DNA of 64,000 nt, from contig CAWGLY010000005.1 of assembly GCA_963823505.1 (NCBI GenBank), positions 682,001-746,000 of the forward strand, written 5' to 3'. Source of the DNA: DATHZQ01 sp963823505 (GTDB lineage: Bacteria > Actinomycetota > Acidimicrobiia > Spongiisociales > UBA5794). The notes beneath the pieces are model-generated. The model did not search any database, had not been told where the DNA came from, and was given only the letters and a program-made list of their open reading frames with translations. Position 1 is the first letter of the stretch. Each line of letters begins with the position of its first letter. The position numbers and the translations under genes were made by a program. Of this stretch, positions 18,763 to 27,400 are shown piece by piece.

Positions 18763-20297
18763 GTGGCCGCCTCCGCCAACTCGCCGTGGGGCCTGCCCAT
18801 CGCACCTTCGATGGTGAAGAAGCCACCGCGGCCCATCGGGCCCCGCACCAGGAGCATGGCCATCGGCCGGGTGAAGAAGTACGCCACGATGACGTCGACC
18901 ACGGTGGCGACACCGAGGGTGAGCGCGAAACCCTTCACCGCACCAATTGCGAGCAGCCACAACAACGCTGCACCGGTCAAGGTGACGGCATCGGCGGTCA
19001 AGATCGTGTGGAAAGCCTTCTGGAAACCGTGATCAACAGCCCCGCGGAGGGGCCGGCCTTTGCGGTGCTCTTCCTTGATTCGCTCGAAGTACACGATGTA
19101 CGAGTCCGCAGTGATACCGATCGACACGATGATGCCCGTCACCCCCGCAAGGGTCAGCGTCGTGCCCTGGTACTCGCTGAGGAGAGAGATCGCCACCATC
19201 AGGAACGAGCCGAACACGCTCAGGCCCAGAACGGCAACCAGACCGAGTGCCCTGTAGTACAGGAGCAGCGCCAGTGCGACCAGGATGAGGCCGCCGATAC
19301 CCGCCACCAAGCCGGCTTGCAGGGAATCGCTACCCAGCGTGGCCGAGACCGATTCGACACGCTCCCGTTCGAAGACGGTGGGGAGAGCGCCGTAGCGCAG
19401 GATCGTCGCCAGATCCTCAGCCTCTGCCTCAGCGTCGTCGGACACGCCGATGGTGATGAACACCTGATCGGCGTCGAGACCTTCTCCCGGAGCCACTTCG
19501 GCGGCGATCTGCGGTGCAGAGACCACGTTGCCGTCGACCACAATCGCCATCTGCCTGCGGGGATCGCCGACCGTGAAGAGCGACAACTGGGCCGTGGCCG
19601 TTTCGAACGCAAGGCCGCCTTCCTCGCTGAATTCGGGATCGACCACGAAACCCGAAGCCGAGAAGCCGCCTGTGAACCCTGCTTCGGCGCCCTCGACGTC
19701 CGCTCCGGTCAGGAAAGCGGGACCGACGTGATAGACGAGCCCGTCGTCACCCTGGAGATACGCATCAGAGGTGACATCGTCGACGATGGTGAGCCCGGTT
19801 ACGGGGTCGAGGTTCGGAGGCGGCGGTGCAGGCGCAGCGGTCGTGGTCGTGGTTGTCGTGCTGCCGGTGGTGTCGCCCGTGGCATCTTCTTCGCCGGCAG
19901 GCAGGGGCAGCGTCCCATCGGTGAAAGCGGGGCTGATGACGTTGACGTCGAGCACCGGCCGGAAGCTCAGCTCGCCGGTCGTACCGACGGCTTCGAGGGC
20001 CCGCTCCCTGTCCTGGACGCCCGGCAGCTGCACCTGGATGCTCCCGCGGCTGGCAATGACGGCGATCTCCGGCTCCTGAACCGCACCGAGGTTTTCGATC
20101 CGCTGTCGCATGACTTCCACCGCAGTGTCGAGCACCGCCTCATCAGTGCCCTCCGGCGCCGTGAGCAGGACGGAGAACCCTCCCTGGAGGTCGAGGCCGA
20201 GTTTGGGCGTGAGACCGGTAGCGAGCACGGCTGCCAGCGAACCCCATGCAAGGGTGACGGTGATGATCAGAGTGATCCAGAGACGGCGGTGGCTCAC
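18759..20297 (-). CDS. secD: Protein translocase subunit SecD
   Basis: A 512-residue membrane protein acting with SecF and YajC. One N-terminal membrane helix leads to the conserved GLDLQGGFSVLL; the extracytoplasmic P1 region contains a low-complexity insert of Thr then Ala/Pro (runs near residues 150-165); the six-helix core includes TLAGVTGIIVSIGITADSYIVYFERIKEEHRKG. GTG at 20297 (VSHRRLWITL) is preferred: GAGGAG lies ten bases upstream inside the end of yajC, and yajC stops 7 bases earlier. Confidence 0.94.
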   Translation of the reverse strand: MSHRRLWITLIITVTLAWGSLAAVLATGLTPKLGLDLQGGFSVLLTAPEGTDEAVLDTAVEVMRQRIENLGAVQEPEIAVIASRGSIQVQLPGVQDRERALEAVGTTGELSFRPVLDVNVISPAFTDGTLPLPAGEEDATGDTTGSTTTTTTTAAPAPPPPNLDPVTGLTIVDDVTSDAYLQGDDGLVYHVGPAFLTGADVEGAEAGFTGGFSASGFVVDPEFSEEGGLAFETATAQLSLFTVGDPRRQMAIVVDGNVVSAPQIAAEVAPGEGLDADQVFITIGVSDDAEAEAEDLATILRYGALPTVFERERVESVSATLGSDSLQAGLVAGIGGLILVALALLLYYRALGLVAVLGLSVFGSFLMVAISLLSEYQGTTLTLAGVTGIIVSIGITADSYIVYFERIKEEHRKGRPLRGAVDHGFQKAFHTILTADAVTLTGAALLWLLAIGAVKGFALTLGVATVVDVIVAYFFTRPMAMLLVRGPMGRGGFFTIEGAMGRPHGELAEAAT

Positions 20298-20304
20298 GGG
20301 TGCG

Positions 20305-20628
20305 TTACTCCTCGCCGCCGAGTTTTTCCGCAACCGCACGCTTCACGACGCGCAGCACCGTGCCGCCGCCCACGTCGATGATCATGTCCTCGTCTTCGAT
20401 CGACTGCACGACGCCGTAGATCCCGCCGACGGTGCGTACCTCGTCGCCGACGTCGATCGAATCGCGCAGCTGATTCAGGGCTTTCATCCTGCGCCGCTGC
20501 GGCATGATCAGCATGAAGTAGAACAGGCCGCCGATGATGATGAGGGGCAGCAGGAAGCCGAAGATGGACCCGGTCGCCTCACCGGCGTCCTGGTACGCAA
20601 GCAGCCCACTGGTTGCGAGGTTGGCCAC
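20305..20628 (-). CDS. yajC: Sec translocase accessory subunit YajC
   Basis: A 107-residue protein with one membrane helix (GFLLPLIIIGGLFYFMLIMPQRRRMK) and a small cytoplasmic domain containing GDEVRTVGGIYGVVQSI, typical of YajC. An ATG lies 12 bases upstream at 20640, but its bases overlap a perfect GGAGG (20634-20638) that is spaced 5 from GTG at 20628, so GTG is the more likely start. secD follows after 7 bases. Confidence 0.9.
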   Translation of the reverse strand: MANLATSGLLAYQDAGEATGSIFGFLLPLIIIGGLFYFMLIMPQRRRMKALNQLRDSIDVGDEVRTVGGIYGVVQSIEDEDMIIDVGGGTVLRVVKRAVAEKLGGEE

Positions 20629-20654
20629 GGAATCCTCCATAACGGACGTGGAAA

Positions 20655-20676
20655 CGACGCGGCCGGTGCCGCGTCG
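20655..20676 (-). terminator. Hairpin between tgt and yajC
   Basis: CGACGCGG and CCGCGTCG form an 8-bp perfect stem with a 6-base loop, followed on the minus strand by TTTCC. It lies 40 bases after the tgt stop and about 27 bases before the yajC GTG. It may act as a weak terminator or attenuator between queA-tgt and the secDF-yajC genes. The T-run is short, so termination may be partial. Confidence 0.4.
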
Positions 20677-20715
20677 GAGCGGTCGTAGGTTAGTGGTCGC
20701 AGGAGGTACCTGCGC

Positions 20716-21834
20716 TCATTGCCCTTGAGCGCCGGTCCCGCGGCGTGTCTGCACCAGATCTCGGTACGCAGCGAAACGCCCCGCAGCGATCGCCGCTCGC
20801 GCCCCTTCGAGCACACCCAACGTGTACCAGAGGTTGTGGAGGGACAGTAGCCGCAGCCCAAGCAGTTCTCTCGTGACAAAGAGATGGCGCAGGTAGCCGC
20901 GGGTGTAACGAGCGCAGGTGGGGCAGCCGCACGTAGAGTCGACCGGCTCGCCGGAGCGGGTCCACGCCTGGAGTTTGATGGAGAAGTCGCCCTCCGGATG
21001 CAGCGCCTTACCGTGCCGCGCAAGTCGTGTCGGGATGACACAATCGAACATGTCGCATCCCCTGGCGACGGCGTCCAACAAGCCTTCGGTGTCGCCCAGC
21101 CCCATGACATACCGGGGCGCCTCCACCGGGAGGGCGGCAACCGTGACGTCGATGGCCAGATTGCGGTCGGCGGGCGCTTCTCCGACGGCCAATCCGCCGA
21201 TTCCGTACCCGGGGAAACCGAGGCCGGCGGTGGCTTCGGCCGATGCGCGGCGTAGCTCGGGGTCTGTGCCACCTTGGACGATGCCGAACAGCGCCCTGTC
21301 GTCTCTCTGCCTGGCGGCCAGGGCCCGCTCCGACCATCGCAACGTGCGCTCCATCGCGTTGCGCACCACGTCTCTTGGAGACGGCAAACCCACGAGCACG
21401 TCCAGCACCATCGCGATATCGGAACCGAGGGCCTCCTGGACGGCAACCGACCTCTCGGGTGTCAGCTCCACCAGGGAGCCGTCGTAGCTGGACCGGAACT
21501 GCACCCCGTGCTCATCCACCTTCGGGTCGAGCGAGAACACTTGGAAGCCGCCCGAATCGGTGAGGATCGGCCTTTCCCACCCCATGAAACCGTGCAACGC
21601 CCCCAAGCCCGCGACGACGTCCTCCCCGGGGCGCAGCATCAGGTGATATGTGTTGGCGAGCACGATGTCGGCGCCGAGGGCTTCGAGGTCTTCCGAACCG
21701 ACGAGGCGGACCGTGCCTCGAGTGCCGACGGGCATGAAGGCGGGGGTCGCAACCGTTCCGTGGGGGGTGTGCAGGGTGCCGGTGCGCGCCGACCCGTCGG
21801 CGGCGACGTGCTCCCACCAGACGGGTGCCGTCAT
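20716..21834 (-). CDS. tgt: tRNA-guanine transglycosylase
   Basis: A 372-residue enzyme that exchanges guanine-34 for the queuosine precursor preQ1 in GU(N) tRNAs. DSGGFQVFSLDPKVDEHGVQF carries a catalytic Asp; CDMFDCVIPTRLARHG contains the nucleophile region; zinc ligands are in STCGCPTCARYTRGYLRHL. ATG at 21834 overlaps the queA TGA (ATGA), so both queuosine steps are coupled. The open frame upstream is rejected because it only shadows queA. Confidence 0.95.
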   Translation of the reverse strand: MTAPVWWEHVAADGSARTGTLHTPHGTVATPAFMPVGTRGTVRLVGSEDLEALGADIVLANTYHLMLRPGEDVVAGLGALHGFMGWERPILTDSGGFQVFSLDPKVDEHGVQFRSSYDGSLVELTPERSVAVQEALGSDIAMVLDVLVGLPSPRDVVRNAMERTLRWSERALAARQRDDRALFGIVQGGTDPELRRASAEATAGLGFPGYGIGGLAVGEAPADRNLAIDVTVAALPVEAPRYVMGLGDTEGLLDAVARGCDMFDCVIPTRLARHGKALHPEGDFSIKLQAWTRSGEPVDSTCGCPTCARYTRGYLRHLFVTRELLGLRLLSLHNLWYTLGVLEGARAAIAAGRFAAYRDLVQTRRGTGAQGQ

Positions 21835-22853
21835 CCGGCGCCGAGCCCGTCGATCAACATGGCGTCGCCGAAGGAGAGGAACCGGTAGCCACGCTGCAGC
21901 GCCGTGGTGTAGACCGAGCGCCACGCCGGGCCGATGGCAGCCGCAACCAGGGCGATGAGGGTGGTACGGGGCGCATGGAAGTTCGTCAGCATGGCATCGA
22001 TGGACACAAATCGGTGGCCGGGCACGATGAAGAGGCTGCTCTCGCCTCCGCCGGGCTCGACAATCCCGTCCCGACCTGCCGCCGTCTCCAGCGTGCGCAC
22101 CACGGTGGTTCCCACGGCAACGACCCGACCGCCGATCTCGCGGGCGGCCGAGATCGCGGCTGCCGCGGCCTCAGGCACCCGGTACTGCTCGGTGTGGATC
22201 GTGTGGTCGGCGAGGTGCTCCGTCGCCATGGGACGGAATGTGTCGAGGCCGATGTCGAGCTCGACCTCCGTCAGCCCGATGCCGGCGTCGGCGAGTCGTG
22301 CCACGAGGTCGGGAGTGAAGTGCAATGCGGCAGTCGGCGCGGCAGCGGAACCAAGCGATTTTGCGAAGACCGTCTGGTAGCGCTCTGGATCGGGCAACGT
22401 GCCGTGGAAGTACGGTGGCAGCGGGACGGCCCCGACCGCCGGCAACGCATCGTCGACATCACCATGGGGGGTGGTCAAGGTGACGACGGCGACCCCGTCG
22501 GCCGGATCTGCACATACCTCGCCGCACACGGTCCCGAAGTCGAGTCGGGTTCCCCTCCGGATCCGGCGCGCCGGCCGCACCAGACCCTCCCAGCGGTCGG
22601 CGTCGATGCGTCGCAGCAGCAACAACTCGACTGCTCCGCCGGTGGCTTCCTTCACCCCGACGAGCCTGGCGGCGCGCACCCTGGTCTGGTTCACCACGAG
22701 CAGATCGCCGGGGCTGAGGATCTCGGGCAACTGGGTGAAGACACGATCCTCCATCGAACGGGCCAGCAGGAGGCGTGCGGCATCACGAGGTTCGATCGCC
22801 TGCTGGGCGATCGCCTGGTCAGGAAGGTGGTAGTCGAACTCGGCGACACGCAT
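21831..22853 (-). CDS. queA: S-adenosylmethionine:tRNA ribosyltransferase-isomerase
   Basis: A 340-residue enzyme that transfers and isomerises the SAM ribosyl group onto preQ1-tRNA to give epoxyqueuosine. The start MRVAEFDYHLPDQAIAQ is the family N-terminus. VNQTRVRAARLVG, TAALHFTPDL and the C-terminal FHAPRTTLIALVAA are typical. A TACTCT box eight bases before the ATG may start a near-leaderless message, 20 bases after the methyltransferase gene. Confidence 0.94.
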   Translation of the reverse strand: MRVAEFDYHLPDQAIAQQAIEPRDAARLLLARSMEDRVFTQLPEILSPGDLLVVNQTRVRAARLVGVKEATGGAVELLLLRRIDADRWEGLVRPARRIRRGTRLDFGTVCGEVCADPADGVAVVTLTTPHGDVDDALPAVGAVPLPPYFHGTLPDPERYQTVFAKSLGSAAAPTAALHFTPDLVARLADAGIGLTEVELDIGLDTFRPMATEHLADHTIHTEQYRVPEAAAAAISAAREIGGRVVAVGTTVVRTLETAAGRDGIVEPGGGESSLFIVPGHRFVSIDAMLTNFHAPRTTLIALVAAAIGPAWRSVYTTALQRGYRFLSFGDAMLIDGLGAG

Positions 22854-22873
22854 CGGACCGGAGAGTATCGCCT

Positions 22874-23698
22874 TCAGCCTCGGGCCTGGGCCACCACGAT
22901 GAGATGGGGGCTCGCGCCGAGCAGGGCGCGTTCTGCCTCGACGAGTTCTGCCGCCCACAAGATGGCCGCGTGACCATCGGGTTCGTCCCACCGTTCCGCC
23001 AGATCGGGAAACAGCCCCGATGGGCCTTCGACCCCGAGGACTTCCCAAAATGTCAGGCCTGCGGCCTCCACTTCCGCAGCGAGCTCATCCGGATGATGGA
23101 AGAAGGCCGTCGTGAACCAGCCGGCCCTGTGGTTCGGATTGCGATGCTGTCCGCTCGTGATGTGGCCCTCGACGATCGCCCGGAACTCGGGGTCGAACAG
23201 GAACCCGCGCTGCAGACCGTCCAGCAGACCGGCAAAACGCGAAATCGCGGCGCCGAAGACCACCCCGCCGGGCCGGGCCACGCGTCCCACCTCGCGCAAC
23301 GCGCGGACCCGATCCTCGTGAGCGGTCAGGTGGTAGAGAGGTCCCATGAGCAGGACAGCGTCGAACGTGTCATCGGGGAAGTCGAGAGCGAGCGCGTTGC
23401 CGGTGTGGGCCTCGAATCCCTGAGCCGGACCGAGCCGGTCGGCTGCGACCTGCGATTGAGACTCGACCGGCTCGACGAGATCCACCCTGTGGCCGTCCTG
23501 GAGCAACCACTCGCTGTGGACACCGGTGGCACCCCCGACATCCAGGATCCGGAGCTTGCCTCCAGGGAGCCGGCTGCGAACGATATGCTGAGTTCGCTCC
23601 AGCTCGAGCCTTGCGAGTCCGGTGCGAATCCTGGCGTCCTCGTCGATCTCGGTTTCGTAATGCAGGCGGATCTCTTCGGGCAGCTCAGGCGATTCCAT
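22874..23698 (-). CDS. SAM-dependent methyltransferase, class I
   Basis: A 274-residue protein with the Rossmann SAM site RILDVGGATGVHSEWLL and the post-motif segment FDAVLLMGPLYHLTAHEDRVRALREVGRVARPGG. The substrate is not evident. It is inserted between queA and ruvB, where actinobacteria do not usually have a methyltransferase, so it may be a lineage-specific insertion. TAGGGT exactly six bases before the ATG suggests its own leaderless promoter. Confidence 0.85.
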   Translation of the reverse strand: MESPELPEEIRLHYETEIDEDARIRTGLARLELERTQHIVRSRLPGGKLRILDVGGATGVHSEWLLQDGHRVDLVEPVESQSQVAADRLGPAQGFEAHTGNALALDFPDDTFDAVLLMGPLYHLTAHEDRVRALREVGRVARPGGVVFGAAISRFAGLLDGLQRGFLFDPEFRAIVEGHITSGQHRNPNHRAGWFTTAFFHHPDELAAEVEAAGLTFWEVLGVEGPSGLFPDLAERWDEPDGHAAILWAAELVEAERALLGASPHLIVVAQARG

Positions 23699-23704
23699 CC
23701 AACG

Positions 23705-23710
23705 ACCCTA
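23705..23710 (-). promoter_or_regulatory. Candidate -10 box for leaderless methyltransferase mRNA
   Basis: TAGGGT on the minus strand, six bases before the methyltransferase ATG at 23698. The same hexamer and spacing occur before the SDR gene at 56166. Confidence 0.45.
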
Positions 23711-23744
23711 CGCCACATCGAGGTGGAGGCCCGGGATGGAGGCT

Positions 23745-24782
23745 CTACTCGAGGAGGCGGCCCTGGGCGGGGTCGCCGCCCGGCTCCGGTGGGATGAGCC
23801 CGAGGTGGGTGTAGGCATGTGGGGTGGCAATCCGGCCACGGGGGGTGCGCTGCAGGAAACCTTCCACGAGCAGGAACGGTTCGTAGGCGTCTTCGACGGT
23901 CTCCGGTTCTTCGCCGACGGCGATCGCCAGCGTCGACAGCCCCACAGGGCCGCCGCCGAACTTCTCGATCAACGCACGCAGTATGAAGCGGTCGACCTTG
24001 TCCAACCCGCGATGATCGACCTCGAACACCTCGAGGGCGGCGTCGGCCGTCTCCCGATCGATGCTGCCGTCCGAGCGCACCGTGGCGTAGTCCCTGACCC
24101 TCCGCAGCAACCGGTTGGCGATGCGAGGGGTACCCCGGCTGCGGTGTGAGATCTCCTCGGCGCCATCCGGCGAGACGGCGACGTCGAGGATCGAAGCGGA
24201 CCGGGTGACGATCTCCGCAAGCTCCTCGGGCCGGTAGTAGTCGAGACGAGCGACGTAGCCGAAACGATCCCGCAGCGGGGGCGCCACCCTCCCCACTCGC
24301 GTTGTGGCGCCGACAAGCGTGAAGTGGGGCAGTTCGAGTCGGATCGATCGTGCCGCAGGGCCTTTGCCGACGATGATGTCCAGCTCGAAGTCCTCCATCG
24401 CGGGGTACAGCACCTCTTCGACCTGTCGCGGCAGGCGATGGACTTCGTCGATGAACAAGACATCGCCGTGATCGAGGTTGGTGAGCACAGCGGCGAGGTC
24501 GCCGGGCCGTTCCAGAGCCGGACCGGATGTGGCGCGGAACGAGGCGCCCATCTCGTTGGCGACGATGCCGGCGAGCGATGTCTTGCCGAGCCCAGGAGGC
24601 CCGGAGAACAGCATGTGATCGACCGGTTCGCCGCGGCCGCGTGCCGCTTCGACGAGGATGAACAGACGCTCCTTGAGGCTGGCCTGACCGATGAACTGGT
24701 CCATCTGCCGCGGCCGCAGGCCAGCCTCGAAGACATCGTCCTCGGGGATCGGATCGCCGGTGAGCAGCCCTTCGTCGCGCAT
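23745..24782 (-). CDS. ruvB: Holliday junction branch migration helicase RuvB
   Basis: A 345-residue AAA+ motor. LRPRQMDQFIGQ is the usual entry to the domain; Walker A is SGPPGLGKTSLAG, Walker B is LFIDEVHRLPR, and the sensor is LVGATTRVGRVAPPLRDRFG; the C-terminal winged helix includes GPVGLSTLAIAVGEE and TPHAYTHLG. ATG at 24782 has GAGGAG four bases upstream; the longer frame runs through ruvA. It starts 8 bases after ruvA ends. Confidence 0.96.
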   Translation of the reverse strand: MRDEGLLTGDPIPEDDVFEAGLRPRQMDQFIGQASLKERLFILVEAARGRGEPVDHMLFSGPPGLGKTSLAGIVANEMGASFRATSGPALERPGDLAAVLTNLDHGDVLFIDEVHRLPRQVEEVLYPAMEDFELDIIVGKGPAARSIRLELPHFTLVGATTRVGRVAPPLRDRFGYVARLDYYRPEELAEIVTRSASILDVAVSPDGAEEISHRSRGTPRIANRLLRRVRDYATVRSDGSIDRETADAALEVFEVDHRGLDKVDRFILRALIEKFGGGPVGLSTLAIAVGEEPETVEDAYEPFLLVEGFLQRTPRGRIATPHAYTHLGLIPPEPGGDPAQGRLLE

Positions 24783-24790
24783 TTGTCTCC

Positions 24791-25372
24791 TCAGGCCTCG
24801 GTCTTGCGACCGAGTTGCTGGAGTGTCGCCCGCAGCAGGTCGGCGACATCGAGCTCGCCGTCGACTGCATCGAGGGCGGCCCGTATCTCGGCCGGCTGGT
24901 AGCCCAGTCCCTCGAGCGCCCCCCGAACCTCGGAAGCGGCGCTGCCGCTGCTCGGCAGGTCGGCATCCGGGAGGTCCAGTTTGGGCCGCAACTCGAGCAT
25001 CAGTTTCTGCGCCGATCGTTTCCCGATGCCGGGCACCAGCGTGAGCGCGTCGGCGTCTTCCGTCACGACGGCACGTCGCAGATCGTCCGGAGAGAGGGTG
25101 GCGAGGATCGCAAGCGCCACTTTGGGCCCAACGCCCGACACCCCGAGCAACAACCGGAAGAGATCCCTCTGGTCTTCTTCGGGAAACCCGAACACGGCGA
25201 GCTGGTCTTCGCGCACGTGCAGGTGCGTGTGCAGGACCGCCTCCTCGCCGACACCGGGAAGATCCACCAATGCTCGCGGGGTCGCGGCGATCTCGTACCC
25301 CACGCCGCCGACATCGAGCACCACCCGATCGGCGTGTTTCGAGACGAGGAGACCCCGCAGCCGGCCGATCAT
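24791..25372 (-). CDS. ruvA: Holliday junction DNA-binding subunit RuvA
   Basis: A 193-residue protein that tetramerises on four-way junctions and recruits RuvB. MIGRLRGLLVSK starts the OB-fold; helix-hairpin-helix signatures are GVSGVGPKVALAILATL and LVPGIGKRSAQKLMLEL; domain III is EVRGALEGLGYQPAEI. ATG overlaps the ruvC stop (ATGA). Confidence 0.95.
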   Translation of the reverse strand: MIGRLRGLLVSKHADRVVLDVGGVGYEIAATPRALVDLPGVGEEAVLHTHLHVREDQLAVFGFPEEDQRDLFRLLLGVSGVGPKVALAILATLSPDDLRRAVVTEDADALTLVPGIGKRSAQKLMLELRPKLDLPDADLPSSGSAASEVRGALEGLGYQPAEIRAALDAVDGELDVADLLRATLQQLGRKTEA

Positions 25373-25866
25373 CGGGCTTGTTCGACTGCGCGGCGCATGC
25401 CGGCACCCTGGACATGGCAAAGGGCAACGGCCAGCGCATCGGCCGCGTCGGCGGGTCTGGGCACGGCGGAGAGATTCAGCCGCATTGCGATCACCTTCCC
25501 GATCTGCTCCTTGTCGGCGCCACCGTATCCGGTCAGCGCCATCTTGACCGCGGTTGGCGTGTACTCCGCCACCCGAAGGCCTGCCGCCGCAAGCGTCACC
25601 ATGACGACTCCCGACGCCCGGCCAACCCCGATGGCGCTGTGAAGGTTGCGGTTGACGAAGACCTCCTCGATTGCCGCTTCATCTGGCCGGTGCTCGGCGA
25701 TGACCGCGGTCAGGTCCCGCTGCAGCTCCAGCAGCCGGTCCGCGATGCGAGCCTTGCGGTCGGTGCGGATGACACCGACGGCGACCGCCCGGACCTGACC
25801 ACCCTGTGCCTGGACGATGCCGTAGCCCGTGGTCGTCAGGCCAGGATCGATCCCCAATACGAACAT
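25369..25866 (-). CDS. ruvC: Crossover junction endodeoxyribonuclease RuvC
   Basis: A 165-residue resolvase cutting Holliday junctions symmetrically. Acidic catalytic residues are in GIDPGLTTTGYG, AIEEVFVNRN and PADAADALAVALCH. The start MFVLGIDPGL at 25866 follows the family; an open frame continues upstream only because the adjacent 7-bp repeat array is open in every frame. A promoter-like pair (TTGTTC-N17-TACGCT) lies just upstream. Confidence 0.95.
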   Translation of the reverse strand: MFVLGIDPGLTTTGYGIVQAQGGQVRAVAVGVIRTDRKARIADRLLELQRDLTAVIAEHRPDEAAIEEVFVNRNLHSAIGVGRASGVVMVTLAAAGLRVAEYTPTAVKMALTGYGGADKEQIGKVIAMRLNLSAVPRPADAADALAVALCHVQGAGMRRAVEQAR

Positions 25867-25875
25867 ATGTTCTAG

Positions 25876-25904
25876 AGCGTAGAGATGGGCGACGACAAGA
25901 ACAA
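25876..25904 (-). promoter_or_regulatory. Candidate promoter of ruvCAB
   Basis: On the minus strand TTGTTC (25899-25904) and TACGCT (25876-25881) are separated by 17 bases. The -10 box ends nine bases before the ruvC ATG, giving an almost leaderless message. The heptamer array ends only 10 bases upstream of the -35 box. Confidence 0.45.
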
Positions 25905-25914
25905 GGATCGGCGA

Positions 25915-26056
<142 letters not shown>

Positions 26057-26057
<1 letters not shown>

Positions 26058-26794
26058 TAGGAGACGTTCGCCAGGATGTCGTCGGGGATGTCGAAGTTCG
26101 CATAGACGTCCTGGACGTCGTCCAGGTCTTCGAGGGCGTCCACGAGTCGCAGGACCTTGGGTGCGTTGGTGGCATCGACGGGGACGGTGGTCGAGGGCAT
26201 CTGCGTCACCTCAGCCTGTTCGATGGTGACGCCTGCTGCTTCGAGGGCGGCGCGGACTGCGCCAAGATCCCCGGCGGCCGATGTGATCTCCCATTGGTCA
26301 TCGGATGCGACAACGTCTTCAGCGCCGCCTTCGAGGGCCGCCATCAGCACGGTCTCCTCGTCGCCGGTGGCAAGGATGTATCCCTTCTGCTCGAACAGGT
26401 AGCCGACCGACCCCGGTTCGCCGAGGCTGCCACCCAACTTGTTGAACGCCGAGCGCACATCCGATGCCGCACGGTTGCGGTTGTCGGTGAGGATGTGGAC
26501 ATACAGAGCCACCCCGCCGGCGGCATAACCCTCGTAGTAGAACTCTTCGTAGTGGACCCCGTCGACATCGCCTGAGCCGCGGGCGATCGCCCGGTCGATG
26601 TTGTCTTTCGGGACCGAGACATCCTTGGCCTTCTGGATTGCCGTGGCCAGGGTGGCGTTGGCCGCAGGGTCACCGCCGCCGTTGCGTGCCGCCGACTCAA
26701 TGGCTCTGATCAGCTTGGCGAACAACTTGCCACGCTTGGCGTCTTGGCGGCCTTTGCGGTGCTTGATATTCGCCCATTTTGAGTGTCCGGCCAT
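26057..26794 (-). CDS. yebC: YebC/TACO1 family translation/regulatory protein
   Basis: A 245-residue protein beginning MAGHSKWANIKHRKGRQDAKRGK, the family signature. SVPKDNIDRAIARGSGD and YEGYAAGGVALYVHILTDNRNRAASDVRSAF are also typical, and the domain ends acidic. The family is known as a transcription regulator in some bacteria and as a factor relieving polyproline stalls in others. GGAGG precedes the ATG, which shares one base with the pdxT stop (TGATG). Its stop codon abuts the heptamer array. Confidence 0.94.
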
Positions 26795-27387
26795 CAGCCC
26801 TCCTGCGCCATGTCCAACAACATCTCGTGCACCCGCGTGTCGGCCGTCAGTTCAGGGTGAAACGAGATGGCCAGGATATTGCCCTGCCTGACGAACACGG
26901 CATGTTGGTCTCCCGTGCCGGGCTCGGTCACCATCGTCAGTACCTCGACGTCTGCGCCGATCTTGTGGATCCATGGTGCCCTGATGAATACGGCGTGCAT
27001 CGGCTCTGCAAAACCGTCAACTTCGAGATCCGCCTCGAACGAGTCCACCTGCCTCCCGAAAGCGTTGCGTTCCACGACGACGTCGAGCACCCCGAGCTGC
27101 GGCTGCACAGGCCCAGTGGTGGCACCGCCGAGAAAGATCATGCCCGCACACGTACCGAGTACCGGCATCCCTGCCTCGATGCGGCTCCGCAGCGGCTCCA
27201 TCAGCCCGTAGATGGTCGCCAACCGGCCGATCGTCGTGGATTCCCCGCCGGGGATCACCAGGGCATCCACCTCGGCCAACTCTTCGACGGTGCGCACCTC
27301 ACGGGTTACCGCCCCCAGCCGATCGAGCATCTGGATGTGCTCGCGGAAGTCGCCCTGCAGGGCGAGGACGCCGACCGTTGCGGTCAC
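26794..27387 (-). CDS. pdxT: Pyridoxal 5'-phosphate synthase glutaminase subunit
   Basis: A 197-residue glutamine amidotransferase that feeds ammonia to PdxS. GVLALQGDFREHIQML, IPGGESTTIGRL, the nucleophile Cys in GTCAGMIFLGG and the His-Glu pair in FHPELTADTRVHEM are all visible. GTG at 27387 is chosen; it follows the pdxS stop by 13 bases. No strong Shine-Dalgarno is seen, so coupling to pdxS is likely. Confidence 0.95.
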   Translation of the reverse strand: MTATVGVLALQGDFREHIQMLDRLGAVTREVRTVEELAEVDALVIPGGESTTIGRLATIYGLMEPLRSRIEAGMPVLGTCAGMIFLGGATTGPVQPQLGVLDVVVERNAFGRQVDSFEADLEVDGFAEPMHAVFIRAPWIHKIGADVEVLTMVTEPGTGDQHAVFVRQGNILAISFHPELTADTRVHEMLLDMAQEG

Positions 27388-27400
27388 AGGACGGTCACGA

